A stretch of DNA of 64,000 nucleotides, from the NCBI GenBank assembly GCA_018398585.1, contig JAGTTD010000010.1:20892005-20956004 (forward strand), read 5' to 3'. This DNA is from Simmondsia chinensis. Its lineage: Eukaryota; Streptophyta; Magnoliopsida; Caryophyllales; Simmondsiaceae. The position numbers were made by a program, and so were the translations under genes. The notes below the pieces were generated by a model. That model had not been told where the DNA came from. It saw nothing but the letters and a program-made list of their open reading frames with translations, and made no database searches. The number at the start of each line of letters is the position of its first letter. Positions within the stretch are counted from its first letter, which is position 1. Positions 1 to 10,431 of this stretch are shown in pieces.

Positions 1-930
1 AGCTTGATAAAGATTGTCTTTCAAAAGATGTACCAATTGCTTTCTTTGTTGCAGCAAATCAGTAACCTCAGGTACTGAAGATACCATTTCTTGCAGCATC
101 AAGGGTGTTGGGGGATCATACCCATACAAGGCCTTGAAGGGAGTAGTTCCAATCGAAGCATGAGCATGAGTGTTATACCAATATTCAGCCAAGGACAACC
201 ACCTGACCCACACCTTGGGATGACTAAATACCATGCTCCTGAGGTATTATTTTAAGTCATCAATCTATGAATGGTATGAAGAATTAAGAGCCAATGTAGT
301 CCCTAACAGATTGAATAACTCCTTCCAAAAATGACTTATAAAGAGCTTATCTCTATTTGAAACTACGAATTAAGGCAACCCATGAAGCTTGTAAATGTTG
401 TCAAGGAAGAGTCTTACAAGTTTTTCAGCTGTCACAGGTTTAGCCAAGGCTACAAAGTTGCTAAACTTGGTAAACCGATCCACCACTATATGACTTCCTT
501 GCCTTCTAATTTTAGCAAACCCTCAATGAAACCCATGCTTATATTTTTCCAAGCACCATTAGGAATAGATATAGGTTAGAGAAGACCTTGATACCTACTA
601 TCACCCAACTTGGTTTGTTGACGAGTCTTACAAGCTTGAACAAAGTCTTTCACTGCCTTCTTCATACTAGACTAGCTGAAATAGGCTTTAAGCCTTTGAT
701 ATGTTCCATCAAGCCCTAAATGTCCTCCCTAAGTAGAGTCATGTGAAGCGGTAATAATTTGCTACCTTAGGTAAGTGGAGCTTCTAATGTACAACTTGTC
801 TTTCAGTTTGATAATTCCCTTAACAACAGACACATCTGCATTAGGAGCTATGTTGCTTGTTCTACCAATACTGAATGCAGTTAAACATTCTTGTGCGAAG
901 TTGCCATTCTCATAGGACTTATGTACTTCT
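1..930 (-). pseudogene. Integrase remnant of element A
   Basis: The minus strand shows recognisable pieces of a gypsy integrase: the YGYDPP-type motif near 110-130, the segment before it near 150-240, and the catalytic core around 450-560. It aligns base for base with parts of element H at 59.8-60.6 kb, for example H 59,850-59,990 with A 110-240. There is no long open frame and stops are frequent, so it is inactive. The integrase C-terminus and 3' LTR of A lie left of position 1. Confidence 0.8.
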
Positions 931-935
931 TCAAC

Positions 936-1385
936 CTATGATGGAAGAATGAGTGATATTGCTCCATAAAACCCATGCTCAGATTCTTCCATCCCGCGAG
1001 ACAAAGCATCAGCTGCTAAGTTCTCATTTCCCTTCTTGTATTCAATGGCATAATCAAATCCTAACATCTTCATCAAGCCTTTCCTCTGAATTCTTGTAAC
1101 AATTTTCTGCTCATGCAAATACTTTAGGCTCTAATGGTCTGTCTTGATGATGAATCGATGCTCATCTAGGTAATGTCTCCATTTATCAATGGCTTGAAGG
1201 ATTGCAAGATACTCCTTCTCATAAGTGGACAATACTCGATGCTTAGGACTTAATGCATGGCTAAGGTAGGCTATTGGCCTTCCTTTCTGTGATAAGACTG
1301 CACCAATGCCATTCCCACAAGCATCTGTTTCCAATACGAACTCCACTGCAAAGTCTGGCATTGCAAGAACAGGCGTTGTACACAT
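936..1385 (-). pseudogene. RNase H domain of element A
   Basis: Two open pieces (1385-1131 and 1118-936), separated by a TAG, encode a gypsy RNase H. The first has the LETDACGNGIGAVLSQ stretch with its catalytic aspartate, then AYLSHALSPKHR, YEKEYLAILQAIDKWRHYL and IIKTDH. The second has the end of the domain ([21 protein letters not shown]). Order and spacing match element H at 61.1-60.7 kb. The internal stop makes it non-functional. Confidence 0.88.
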
Positions 1386-1540
1386 AGTAGCCTTTAAAGC
1401 TTCAAATGCTTACTGAGCCTTGTCAGAACACTTGAATGCATCCTTCTTCAACAAATCAATTAGAGGCTTGGCAATTGCTCCATAACCAGCTATAAATTTT
1501 CTATAATAGCCAGTCAAACCCAGGAAACCTCTTAACTGCT

Positions 1541-2374
1541 TCAATGCCACAAGACTGGGCCATCCTTCATTGCCTGAACCTTGGAAGGATCAGTAGAGTC
1601 TCCTTCATGGGAGATCAAATGGCCTAAGTACTCCAATTGAGTCTGAGCAAATGAGCACTTAGCTAGTTTAGCAAATAACTTTTGATTGCGCATTACTAAG
1701 AACACTTCCCTCAAGTGCTTCAGATGATCCACCATGGTAGAGCTGTAAATCAGAATATCATCAAAGAATACCAAGATAAATCTCCTTAAAAATGGCTCAA
1801 ACACATCATTCATCATTGCTTGGAAAGTGGCTGGAGCATTAGTTAAGCCAAAAGGCATAACCACGAACTCAAAATGCCCATGATGAGTTCCAAAGGTAGT
1901 CTTGTACACGTCCTGCTCCATTACTCTGATCTGGTGATAGCCCTGTCTCATATCCAGCTTGGAAAAGCAGCGTGCACCCTGCAACTCATCCAACAAGTCA
2001 TCAGTAACTGGGATTGGAAACTTATCCTTAACTGTCAAAGAGTTAAGTTGCCTGCAGTCCATACACATCCTTGCTGAACCATCTTTCTTCTTGACAAGTA
2101 TGACAGGAGAAGTGAAAGGGCTATGACTTTGTCTTATGAAGCATGTTTTAAGTAATTCTTCTACCTGCCTCTCAATTTCTGTTTTCTTTGCATGGGGGTA
2201 CTCATAAGGTCTCAACTTTACAGGTTTTGAAATAGACTTCAGAGGAATTACATGATCCAAATTCCTCTTAGGAGGTAAGGCCTTAGGCTGCTCAAACAGA
2301 TCCTCAAATTCCTCTATCAATGCTTTCATCTCAGGCCGGGAAAACTCCCCCAATTTAGTATGTGACATTGCCAA
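1541..2374 (-). pseudogene. Reverse transcriptase domain of element A
   Basis: A 277-residue open frame reads from the protease-RT linker through the RT palm and fingers. Visible motifs are [57 protein letters not shown] and the catalytic FFDDILIYS, followed by LEYLGHLIS. It is the longest surviving frame of A and its active-site aspartates are present. The frame stops at about 1541, before RNase H, and upstream it runs to the insertion of C at 2546 through several stops. Confidence 0.92.
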
Positions 2375-2541
2375 GAAATGACCAATCCACTGATAAGCTC
2401 CTCTTCTAATAGCACCAGCTAAGCTCTTTCCCTAAATCAACTATAATTGAGCTTGCTCCTCCGTGCCTCGCAATGTAACAGCTGATCCTTGTCTTTCAAA
2501 AGACAGTCAGCATAACAAAATCAAAAATCACAGGACTGAAG

Positions 2542-2546
2542 GATCT
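2542..2546. repeat. Target site duplication of element C, left copy (GATCT)
   Basis: GATCT precedes the first base of the 5' LTR of C and recurs at 8175-8179 after the 3' LTR. A five-base direct repeat is what gypsy integrases leave. The joined flanks match the uninterrupted homologous site in element H near 62,300. Confidence 0.93.
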
Positions 2547-3073
2547 TGTCATGAGCATGACATATCCCAGCGCTCGGATCGTGTCATGACATCGCCATGA
2601 CACTGTCAAGTTCCGTGTCCCAACCCTTGTCAAGCTCGCTGTTCAATTCGCTGCCCAGGTCGCGTCCTAGCCGCTGTCCAAGCTCGCTCCCAGTGCCCAT
2701 GCGCCCTACACTGCCAGCTCACCTCAAGACAGTACAATTGCCAGCTGTCCAGCATTCTAGAAGCTGCCAGCTCATTATAAATAGTACAATTTAGATCTTA
2801 TCCTTTTGTTTTCAGCAAATATTAGATATTTTCTTGATGTTTAGATATCTTGCTTTGTCTCATGTAGCTATAAATAGAAGGTTGTAATTAGGGTTTTGAT
2901 TATCCAATGAAATATTATCTAACTTTTCTCTCTCTCGTCTCTTATTCTCTCTCTCATTCTCATCTAAATTTCACCTTCTCTTCCTCATCCGAAACCCTAA
3001 TCCATGTGTCATCAACCTTAGGGTTGTGACATTTGGTATCAAAGCATCGTCCTCAACCTTTGAGGTTGTGACA
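2547..3073 (+). repeat. 5' LTR of element C
   Basis: It starts TGTCATGAGCATGACA, itself a near-perfect inverted repeat, and ends TTGTGACA. It pairs with 7592-8174. It contains a TATAAATAG box near 2870 and a CT-rich leader near 2920-2990. The last 42 bp include a second tRNA-Met-site-like copy (3034-3045) that is also present in the right LTR, so the true LTR end is 3073 and not 3031. Confidence 0.9.
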
Positions 3074-3075
3074 TT

Positions 3076-3090
3076 TGGTATCAAAGCCAT
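3076..3090 (+). other. Primer binding site of element C (initiator tRNA-Met)
   Basis: TGGTATCAAAGCC begins two bases after the LTR end and is complementary to the 3' end of plant initiator tRNA-Met with one mismatch (A for G). A near-identical copy lies 42 bp upstream inside the LTR. Confidence 0.85.
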
Positions 3091-3141
3091 CTTACGATCA
3101 CTAAGCTAGCCATTACACACAACGCAAGAGCAGCTGCCACC

Positions 3142-4170
3142 ATGTCTTCATTGGAGGAGACGAACGAGTCACAAGAATGTGTCACCGCCGTTGATGGCAG
3201 TTGGAGAGGCTGGATGCTTCTACCCATGACAAGGGAAAGGCCATTGACTCGATGGCCAATCGTCAGCAGGCAATGCAGTCCACCTTGGAGTCATTGCCGG
3301 AGTCTGTCAACCGCCTGCTTTAGAGTCAAGAGAAAAGAACCGAGGAGGTTTAAGAGACTGTCCATGAAGGGAACCGCAGAGGGGTTGAAGGGTCTGGAGA
3401 CTACGTGAGGTTGGGTGGAGATGGAGTGCTACCACCACCCCCACACGCACCGAAGCTAAGAGGAGAACCAAGGTTCCAAACCCATACCATGGAGGAAGGT
3501 GACCATAGCCATCATAATGGCAACACACAAGCTTAGGCCCTTAATAAAAACCCAAAGCTCGATTTTCCAAAGTTTAAGGGAATCAACCCACGGGCGTGGG
3601 TGAAAAAATGCCTGAAGTTTTTCTAGTGATATCAAGTGCCCAATCAAGAGTGGGTAGAAATAGCCACAAGTCATAGGCATGACCAAGGAGATGTGTGGTT
3701 CCAGGCATTGGAGCTACAACATCTGTATTTGATTTGGCAGTTTTTTATTAACGAGCTGTGCAATTATTTAATGATAAATCCCTCCAAAATGTGGTGGAAG
3801 AGTTTAGCAAGGCAATGAAAACGGGGACAGTGGAGGAATACCAAAACCGCTTCGAAGAGGTTGCAAGAAATTGCTATTGCTGAGATCCGGAGAGCCACCG
3901 AGTAAAAGCAAGGTCTCTATCGGGGATCGGTGCAGAGCTCGGGAACTAGGACAGGGTCTACATTCAAGCCAGGACCTACCGCCACCTTTTATAGTAACAC
4001 CAACTCTCAGGCTACCGTGTCCAAGCAGGGAGCACCCAGGATCGGATCCGTTGTCTCCAACAGGACTTACCCCCCAAGGCATGAACTGGGGTAATGTTAC
4101 AAATGTCACGAGAGATACTTCCCTGGGCATGTGTGCAAGAGGAAGCGGAGAAGGAGCTAGAGGACATTGA
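3142..4170 (+). pseudogene. Degenerate gag of element C
   Basis: Gag homology is spread over several frames. The segment PKLDFPKFKGINPRAWV near 3550-3600 starts the capsid-like domain. QGDVWFQALE follows near 3690, and a zinc knuckle with CYKCHERYFPGHVC lies near 4095-4140. Multiple stops and at least one frame change interrupt it. The apparent start at 3142 lies 50 bp after the primer binding site, a usual place for a gag start. Confidence 0.75.
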
Positions 4171-4205
4171 GGAAGAGGCTCCACAAGAAGAAAGAGATGG
4201 GGTCA

Positions 4206-4876
4206 TGGAAATCTCCTTGAATGCGCTATTCGGGCGCATAACTCACAATATCTTGCGCTTGAAGGGGTCCATCAAGAAGAGGGCCGTTACAATCTTAGTG
4301 GAGAGCGGAAGCACCAATAGCTTCCTGGATGCACAGGTGGTTCAGGAACTCGGGCTGGAGATAGTGCCTACGGCTGTCATGACGGTTATGGTGGCCACTA
4401 GGGAAGGCCTTGTTAGCTACCAAAAGTGCTCCAGGTTGAAATGGAAGGTACAAGGGACAACATTCATGGATCACCCGAGAGTGTTAGAGCTACGTGGCAG
4501 TGACATGGTCCTAGGAGTGGACTGGTTGCAATGCTATGAACCGGTGACCATTGACTTTACAAATCTGAAGTTCACTTGTGTTAAGGATGGGAAAGCTGTG
4601 CACCTTCAAGGCACGACTGAACAAGCCACCCTACAATCGATTTCAGAGAAAGGGCTCAAGAAATTCTTAAAGAAGAAGGTAGGAAGCGTCATGGGACACT
4701 TATTCATGGCTACCGCAGTGGAGGAAATCGAAGTGCACCTCCATCCAGGCATTGCGCACCTATTGCGCAAGTATGAGGATGTCTTTGACAACTCGAGCGC
4801 ACTTCCCCCAGAGCGCACACATGACCATGGCATGCCCACTATGACAGGGGCGAGGCCCGTGAACATAAGGCCCTAA
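4206..4876 (+). pseudogene. Protease and protease-RT linker of element C
   Basis: Open frame covering a retropepsin-like domain: LVESGSTNSFLDAQ replaces the usual D-S/T-G active site with ESGS, and DMVLGVDWLQ ends the domain. The linker toward RT follows (VFDNSSALPPERTHDH). The catalytic Asp-to-Glu change would be expected to reduce or abolish protease activity. The frame ends at a TAA at 4874-4876, where the related elements read straight into RT. Confidence 0.85.
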
Positions 4877-4915
4877 CGATACCCGCATGCACAGAAAAAT
4901 GAAATAGAGAAGCAG

Positions 4916-5521
4916 GTGCATGAATTGCTTGCCTCATCCATCATACAGCCCAGCAAGAGCCCCTTTGCATCACCCGTGTTGCTTGTGAGGAAAAAGGATG
5001 GTACCAACCGATTCTGTGTGTATTATAGACAGTTGAATGGCATCACTATAAAAGACAAGTTTCCAATGCCCGTGATAGATGATACCCTGGACGAGCTACG
5101 AGGGGCCAGTATATTCTCAAAGATAGATTTGAGGGCTGGGTATGACCAGATCCGAGTGAGAGAGGAAGACATACACAAGATGGCTTTCCGGACACACCAC
5201 GGACACTATGAGTTCTGGGTCATGCCTTTCAGTTTGACCAATGTGCCTGCATCATTCTAAGCCTTGATGAATGAGTTATTCGCTGAATTCTTGTGCAAGT
5301 TCATGTTGGTTTTCTTTGATGACATACTAGTCTATAGCCCAAGTCTCACTGAGCACTTAGAGCACCTTGACAAGGTCCTAGGGACCTTACGCACGCACAG
5401 CCTGTATGCCAAGTGCAGCAAGTGCGCATTTGGCCAAGACCGTGTGGAATATCTAGGGCACGTTATATCCGGGGAAGGAGTAGCAACCAATATCGGGAAA
5501 ATTGATGCCATGAGAGATTAG
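4916..5521 (+). pseudogene. Reverse transcriptase of element C
   Basis: Two in-frame pieces (4916-5260 and 5264-5521) are separated by one TAA. The first holds [29 protein letters not shown] and [14 protein letters not shown]. The second holds the catalytic FFDDILVYS and VEYLGHVIS. A TAG follows at 5521 before the RT-RNase H connection. It is recognisable as chromovirus RT and inactive because of the stops. Confidence 0.9.
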
Positions 5522-5695
5522 CCTAGGCCCAAGAACGTGAAAGGCCATACGGGATTCCTTGGGCTCACAGGTTATTATAGGAAATTTGTGAAGGGCTACG
5601 GGACCATTAGCAAGCCTCTGACTAATCTCCTTAAGGAAGGAGAATTCAAGTGGAACGAGGAAGCGCAATGTGCATTCGAGACACTCAAATAAGCC

Positions 5696-5990
5696 ATGAT
5701 GGCCGTTCCTGTGCTGGCTTTACCGGACTTTAGCAAACCGTTTGTACTTGAAATGGATGCCTGTGGGGTAGGCATCGGTGCCATGGTGACACAAAAGGGA
5801 AGACAGATAGCATATTTGAGCAAGGCCTTGAGCCCACGCCACTTGGGTCTTTCCGTTTATGAAAAAGAAATGATGGCAATGCTGATGGTCATAAAGAAAT
5901 GGAGACATTAGTTATGGGACAACCATTTTGTCATCAAGACTGATCATTCAAGCCTGTGCCACCTACTAGAACAGCGTGTGACAACCCAGC
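5696..5990 (+). pseudogene. RNase H of element C
   Basis: The frame encodes VLEMDACGVGIGAMVTQKG, AYLSKALSPRHLG and YEKEMMAMLMVIKKWRH, then a TAG near 5910, and continues in frame with FVIKTDHSSL. These are the standard gypsy RNase H blocks. The catalytic Asp of the DACG motif is present. Confidence 0.87.
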
Positions 5991-6016
5991 TGCAGTAAAA
6001 GGGCCTCTCTAAGCTC

Positions 6017-7485
6017 ATGGGCCTAACCTACAACATTTTGTACCGAAAGGCCGCAGAAAACAAAGCCGCGGATGCCTTGTCAAGGTGTGCTGAAGACAAC
6101 GAAGGCGCAACCTGTGCGCTAATGACCTCAGTGACTCCATTGTGGATGCGTGAGGTAGGGGACACTTATGAGAATGATGCTCAAGCTTCAAGGTTAATTG
6201 TGCAACTAGTGATTGACCCGGAGAGCAACAATCCTTATACTTACCAAGACGGAGTGCTACGCTACAAAGGGAGAATTTACATTGGGAACACAATGGAGCT
6301 CAAGGGCAAGATAATGCAAGCGCTTCATGACTCTCCAGTAGGCGGGCACTCAGGCACCTTAGGCACCCTGATGCGTGTCAAACGCCTGTTCTATTAGCCG
6401 CAGATGAACACCATGCAAGCGTGGGTGGGTAACTGTGATACTTGCTAATGCATCAAGAATGAAAATGTTGCTGACCCGGGGCTGTTACAACCGCTAGCCA
6501 TTCCAAGCCAAGCTTGGGAGTGCATCAGCATGGACTTCATCGAAGGACTATCGAGATCCTTGGGCAAAGACACCATCTTCGTGGTAGTGGACAGACTCAC
6601 CAAGTATTCACACTTCATGGCACTGACACACCCCTATACCGCAACAAAGGCAGCACAGGTTTACTTGGACACAGTTTACCAATTACACGGGCTACCCAAA
6701 GACATAGTCTCGAACTGTGATGGGATCTTTCAGAGCCTATTCTGGAAGGAACTGCTGCGCCTCGCCGGGGTGGAGCTAAGTATGAGCTGTGCCTCCCACC
6801 CACAATCAGATGGACAGACTGAAAGGGTGAACGAGAGTCTTGAGACCTACATGAGGGGATGGCATTACATAGGCCCAAGTTTTGGGGACAATGGCTACCA
6901 TTGGCGGAATACTAGTATAATACTAACTACCACACAACCCTAAAGACTACGCCTTTCCGCGCGCTTTATGGGTACGAGCTGCACACCTTGGCTATTAACA
7001 TTCCCTGTGACACCCGATCCGCAGCTGTAGAGGATTGGGAAAATGAATGCCAAGACATGATCAACCTCCTGAAGGATAATCTCAGGGAAGCCCAACACCA
7101 TCACAAGCAACAAGCTGATACACGCAGGACCGAGAGAAAATTTGAGGTGGGAGACCTCGTTTATCTGAAGCTCCAGCCATACCACCAAACTTCAGTGGCT
7201 ATGAGGAGGATCCTCAAACTAGCTGCATGCTACTACGGGTCCTACAAGGTCCTGGCAAAGATTGGGGAAGTGGCCTACGAGTTAGAGTTACCTGAAGGAT
7301 CTCATGTGCACCCAGTCTTTCACATCTCAAGGCCAAAGAGGAAGGTGGGGGAAAACGCATCCTATAGCTCAAAGCTACCGAATTTGGACCAAGAAGGAAA
7401 ACCTGAAGTCAAGCCGCAAGCTGTGTTGAAGCAACGCACAATAACAAGAAAAGAGCAGAAGACCAAGCAAGTGCTAATTCAATGA
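6017..7485 (+). pseudogene. Integrase of element C with C-terminal domain
   Basis: Three open segments (6017-6397, 6530-6943, 6988-7485). The first ends the RNase H (AADALSR) and starts the HHCC zinc-binding domain (HDSPVGGHSG). The second is the catalytic core: MDFIEGLSRSLG, VVVDRLTKYSHF, and SHPQSDGQTERVNESLE containing the catalytic Glu. The usual S-D-R-D block reads SNCDG, so the core is altered. The third has the C-terminal GDLVYLKLQPY and HPVFHIS segments. A TAG at 6397 and frame changes break the protein. Confidence 0.88.
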
Positions 7486-7585
7486 GAAGGCATGCCAAAT
7501 GACACCGCAACTTGGGAGGATTAGGCCTTCATCAAAGGCCAATTCCCTCACTTCAATCCTTGAGGGCATGGATTTTCTGAAGGGA
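7420..7585 (+). pseudogene. Chromodomain-like tail of element C integrase
   Basis: After the integrase C-terminal domain the frame reads KQVLIQ, a TGA at the position of the expected Trp, then EGMPNDTATWED. This is the typical chromodomain core of plant chromoviruses (VLIxWxGxPxxxATWE). It ends just before the purine-rich stretch and the 3' LTR. Chromodomains direct integration by binding histone marks; that role is family knowledge. Confidence 0.72.
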
Positions 7586-7591
7586 TGGCAA

Positions 7592-8174
7592 TGTCATGAG
7601 CATGACATGTCCCAATGCCCGGATCGTGGCATGACACTATCAAGTTCCGTGGCCCAACCATTATCAAGCTCGTTGTTCAGTTCGCTGCCCAATTCGCGCC
7701 CCAGTCCGTGTCATGACATTGTCATGACACTGCATCGTTCGCGTCCCAGCCGCTATCCAAGCTCGCTCCCAACTCCTGCGCACCCTGCGCTGCTAGCTCA
7801 CCTCAAGACAGTACAATTGCCAGCTGTCTAGCATTTCAGAACATTCCAGATTCTTCTAGAAGCTGCCAGCTCATTATAAATAGTACTATTTAGATCTTAT
7901 CCTTTTATTTTCAGCAAATATTGGATATTTCTCCGATGTTTGGATACTTTGCTTTGTCTCATGTAGCTATAAATAGAAGGTTGTAATTAGGGTTTTGATT
8001 ATCCAATGAAATATTATCTAACTTTTCTCTATCTCGTCTTTTATTCTCTCTATCTCTTTCCCATCTAAATTTCACCTTTGCTTCCTCATCCAAAACCCTA
8101 ATCCATGTGTCATCAACCTTAGGGTTGTGACATTTGGTATCAGAGCATCATCCTCAAACTTTGAGGTCATGACA
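7592..8174 (+). repeat. 3' LTR of element C
   Basis: Aligns with 2547-3073 over its whole length. It has an extra segment near 7705-7760 rich in the TGTCATGACA palindrome and an insertion near 7830-7855. A TATAAATAG box lies near 7970. It ends GTCATGACA and is followed by the duplicated GATCT (8175-8179). Confidence 0.9.
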
Positions 8175-8182
8175 GATCTCAT

Positions 8183-8413
8183 CTAATCAACTCCAAGAAC
8201 CATATCATAGCTACCTAATGGCAAGATCCTGAAGTCATACTCAAACTTGTAGTCATGCATAGACCAGTTAAATCCTTGGCATTTAGTCTGAGTCAGGATT
8301 GAATTCCCATCAGCAACGGTCATGGCTAAGGGATGAGTTTTGATCACTTTATGGCCTACTTTCCTCACCACTTTTGGATCAATGAAACTACGATTGCTTC
8401 CATTATCAATCAA
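8183..8413 (-). pseudogene. Protease domain of element A
   Basis: The frame reads IDNGSNRSFIDPKVV, KVIKTHPLAMTVADG and LPLGSYDMVLGVD, matching the retropepsin of element H (62.5-62.3 kb), where the same active-site position reads DSGS. It is cut at its C-terminal side by element C and continues at 2546. The D-N-G variant at the active site is unusual. Confidence 0.85.
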
Positions 8414-8648
8414 GATGACAATAGATCTCTTGCCAGCTTTTCCTTTGATCCCGATTGTGTTATGAGCTCCATTTCATGTCAAAGCCTTCGTGGAGATCTC
8501 AACTTCATCTTTAATACGCTCCTTGAGATTCATGGTCTGAATTGTCAGCTTCAGCCTCTGACTCATTACTTCTAGACTGCTCATCAGCACTAATTCCTCT
8601 TGCTGACATGACGAATTTAGGATTACACTTATGGCCAAATTGATATGG

Positions 8649-9092
8649 CTAATTACACTTAAAACAGAGCCTTTGATTCTTCTTTTCAATAGGATGACTA
8701 ACTTTGGATCGATCTGATCCCTTCTGATGTTGCTGGGTACTTCCTCCTTTGTACCTTGGCCCATCACTGGATGCAAGAACCATAGCCTTAAAGAGTTTAG
8801 CCTTTGCATAGGCTTGGATCAAAGATTTAGGGCAAATTGGTTTGACAAGGTTCTTGATCTTTGGATTTAAGCCACTTATGAAACTCAATACATAGTTTGA
8901 TTCGCTTGCTTGAGGATAAGTAGCTAACATACTAGCTCTAAGATTCTCAAATCTTCTCATATACTCTTTCACAGTTGATACTTGAACCACCTTGTTGAAA
9001 TTATCAACAATGTCACTTGAATCTTCATGACCATAACTCTCACAAAGCTCCTCCACAAACTCAGCCCAAGAAAGTGTAGGATTGCTCTTCAA
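8649..9092 (-). pseudogene. Gag capsid-like domain of element A
   Basis: The open frame encodes NPTLSWAEFVEEL, VDNFNKVVQVSTVKEYMRRFENLRA and YVLSFISGLNPKIKNLV, the retrotransposon gag core, and ends with LCFKCN, the start of the zinc knuckle. An overlapping minus frame (8474-8809) covers the knuckle-to-protease linker after a frame change. The same blocks occur in H (63,695-62,820). Confidence 0.87.
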
Positions 9093-9466
9093 TAGACTAT
9101 AACGTTACACTTCATGGTCTCCTTGAAGATACATAGCTTCCAATTCAACCTTCTCCGCATCATCAATGTGATAGAAATGGAAATACTAATCACACCTCCT
9201 TACCTAAGACTCTGGCTATTTTCCATCGAATGGCTCAATTTGAATCCTTGGCTGCCTATAGCCACCACTCCTATTGCTCAAAGAAGCATCATTACTTCCA
9301 GAATGTTGATGTTGCATCTGATCATGTGGTCGATCATTCGGTTCCACATTCATACTGGAAGATGGAGAGTGTGTTTGATCAAGTGGATGATCCTGAGACC
9401 TAACAGTCCCATTAGCTGCTGGAGGTCGATCTTATGGCCTAGCAGCAGCATTTGGCATTTGAAGAT

Positions 9467-9740
9467 TCACCTCATCAGGAGGTTGCATCTATTGGCACGC
9501 AGGTAACAGACTAGTAAGTAGGAGAGGTCTAGTACCGGAGGACACATTTTGTCTACTGAATTGATTACGCAGTTTGGCAAACTTCTCCTCATACTGCTGC
9601 GTTTGCTGATTAAATCGACTGGAAATCTTCTCCTCAAATTCCTGTGATTGCTGATTAACTTGATCAGCAATCTTCTCCTCAAATTGTTGTACTTGCTGGT
9701 CAAATCGATCATTAAACTTTTGATCTAGTTCTCGCACCAA
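9467..9740 (-). pseudogene. Coiled-coil N-terminal part of element A gag
   Basis: The frame 9740-9489 contains three consecutive 15-residue units (QQ-x-Q-x-F/Y-EEK-x5-N), rich in Gln, Glu and Phe, a likely coiled coil. Element H has a comparable Gln/Glu-rich segment at 63,700-63,900. The DNA behind it is a 45-bp tandem repeat at about 9550-9690. Confidence 0.65.
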
Positions 9741-9980
9741 TTCACCTTGTGATTGCTATAACTGAGCGAGCATTTCTTTCATATGAATGTTCAATTGACT
9801 AACTGTAACAGCCTCCTACTCTGTTGCAGCACCAGCACTGACAACCTCAGCATAAGTTGGATTCGTAACAGCCTTTGCAGCTCTTGATCATGTTGTAACA
9901 CCATCTCCCATTGCTTCTCACTCTAAGAGCTTGACTAGCTCCAATCAACTGAAAAAAATTGCCATTTCAGCAGCCATGAA

Positions 9981-9992
9981 GCTCTGATACCA
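9981..9992 (-). other. Primer binding site of element A
   Basis: Reads TGGTATCAGAGC on the minus strand, a perfect match to the initiator tRNA-Met 3' end complement, two bases from the LTR. Confidence 0.9.
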
Positions 9993-9994
9993 AT

Positions 9995-10431
9995 TGTTAA
10001 AATCAAGTTCAAATTGGGCTTAACCTTGTGGAAGGATAGGATAGAGAAAGATTAAGACAAGAAGAGAAGTGAAAGAGATGAGAATTAGAGAAAGTTAGAT
10101 GAGAGAGAGAAAGATCTAAAAAGAGATATTTTGTATTTTCATTGAATGCCTCAATATTACACTTGAACAAGCTAGTGATACACAATCTAGAAACATTGAA
10201 CCAAGACAACTCATGACCGACTTATTCAATCACACAGCCTCCACAACTGACTAGCTTAGACCAACCAACTGACTTAACTAACAATTGAAGAATTGGCGCC
10301 AACCACATTACTAACCAACTTACAACTCAACCTCAAAACGCAACACTTACTAGAAACTAATACATCAAGCCTTAGCTAGCAAAACAGCAACACTTTAGCA
10401 AAATTGAGCCTCATCAAGCAAGATCATAACA
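9995..10431 (-). repeat. 5' LTR of element A
   Basis: On the minus strand it begins TGTTATGATC and ends TTTTAACA. It abuts the primer binding site at one end and broken integrase of element B at the other (10432). The CT-rich leader near 10,040-10,120 (minus strand) resembles that of the other LTRs here. Confidence 0.85.

Larger units (their letters stand above)
2547..8174 (+). mobile_element. Complete Ty3/gypsy chromovirus C, nested in element A
   Basis: A 5.6-kb element with two LTRs (2547-3073 and 7592-8174), a tRNA-Met binding site and, in order, gag, protease, RT, RNase H, integrase and a C-terminal chromodomain-like segment. GATCT is duplicated on either side. Small size, LTRs of 0.5-0.6 kb and domain order suit a Reina-like chromovirus, though that lineage call is inference. 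Every coding domain has stops or frameshifts, so this copy cannot be autonomous. The LTRs differ by substitutions and by a segment of about 55 bp present only in the right LTR. Confidence 0.93.
1..10431 (-). mobile_element. Chromovirus (Ty3/gypsy) element A, left end outside window, interrupted by element C
   Basis: Minus-strand LTR retrotransposon. Its order read on the minus strand is LTR (10431-9995), tRNA-Met binding site (9992-9981), gag (about 9900-8640), protease (8413-8183, then across the insertion from 2546), RT (2374-1541), RNase H (1385-936) and integrase (about 930-1). Element C occupies 2547-8174 and is flanked by GATCT on both sides. Removing C rejoins A's protease region in the same order as the related element H. 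All parts carry stops or frameshifts. A itself lies in the integrase of element B, with its right boundary at 10431/10432. Its 3' LTR lies left of the window. Lineage is inferred from domain order, tRNA-Met primer site and similarity to H. Confidence 0.9.

Noticed and set aside
3031..3045. End of the 5' LTR of C at 3031 and primer site at 3034
   Set aside because: The right LTR continues through the same sequence to 8174, and only the longer version gives the GATCT duplication.
3804..4239. Minus-strand frames opposite gag and protease of C
   Set aside because: They are mirror frames of the gypsy coding strand with no homology of their own.
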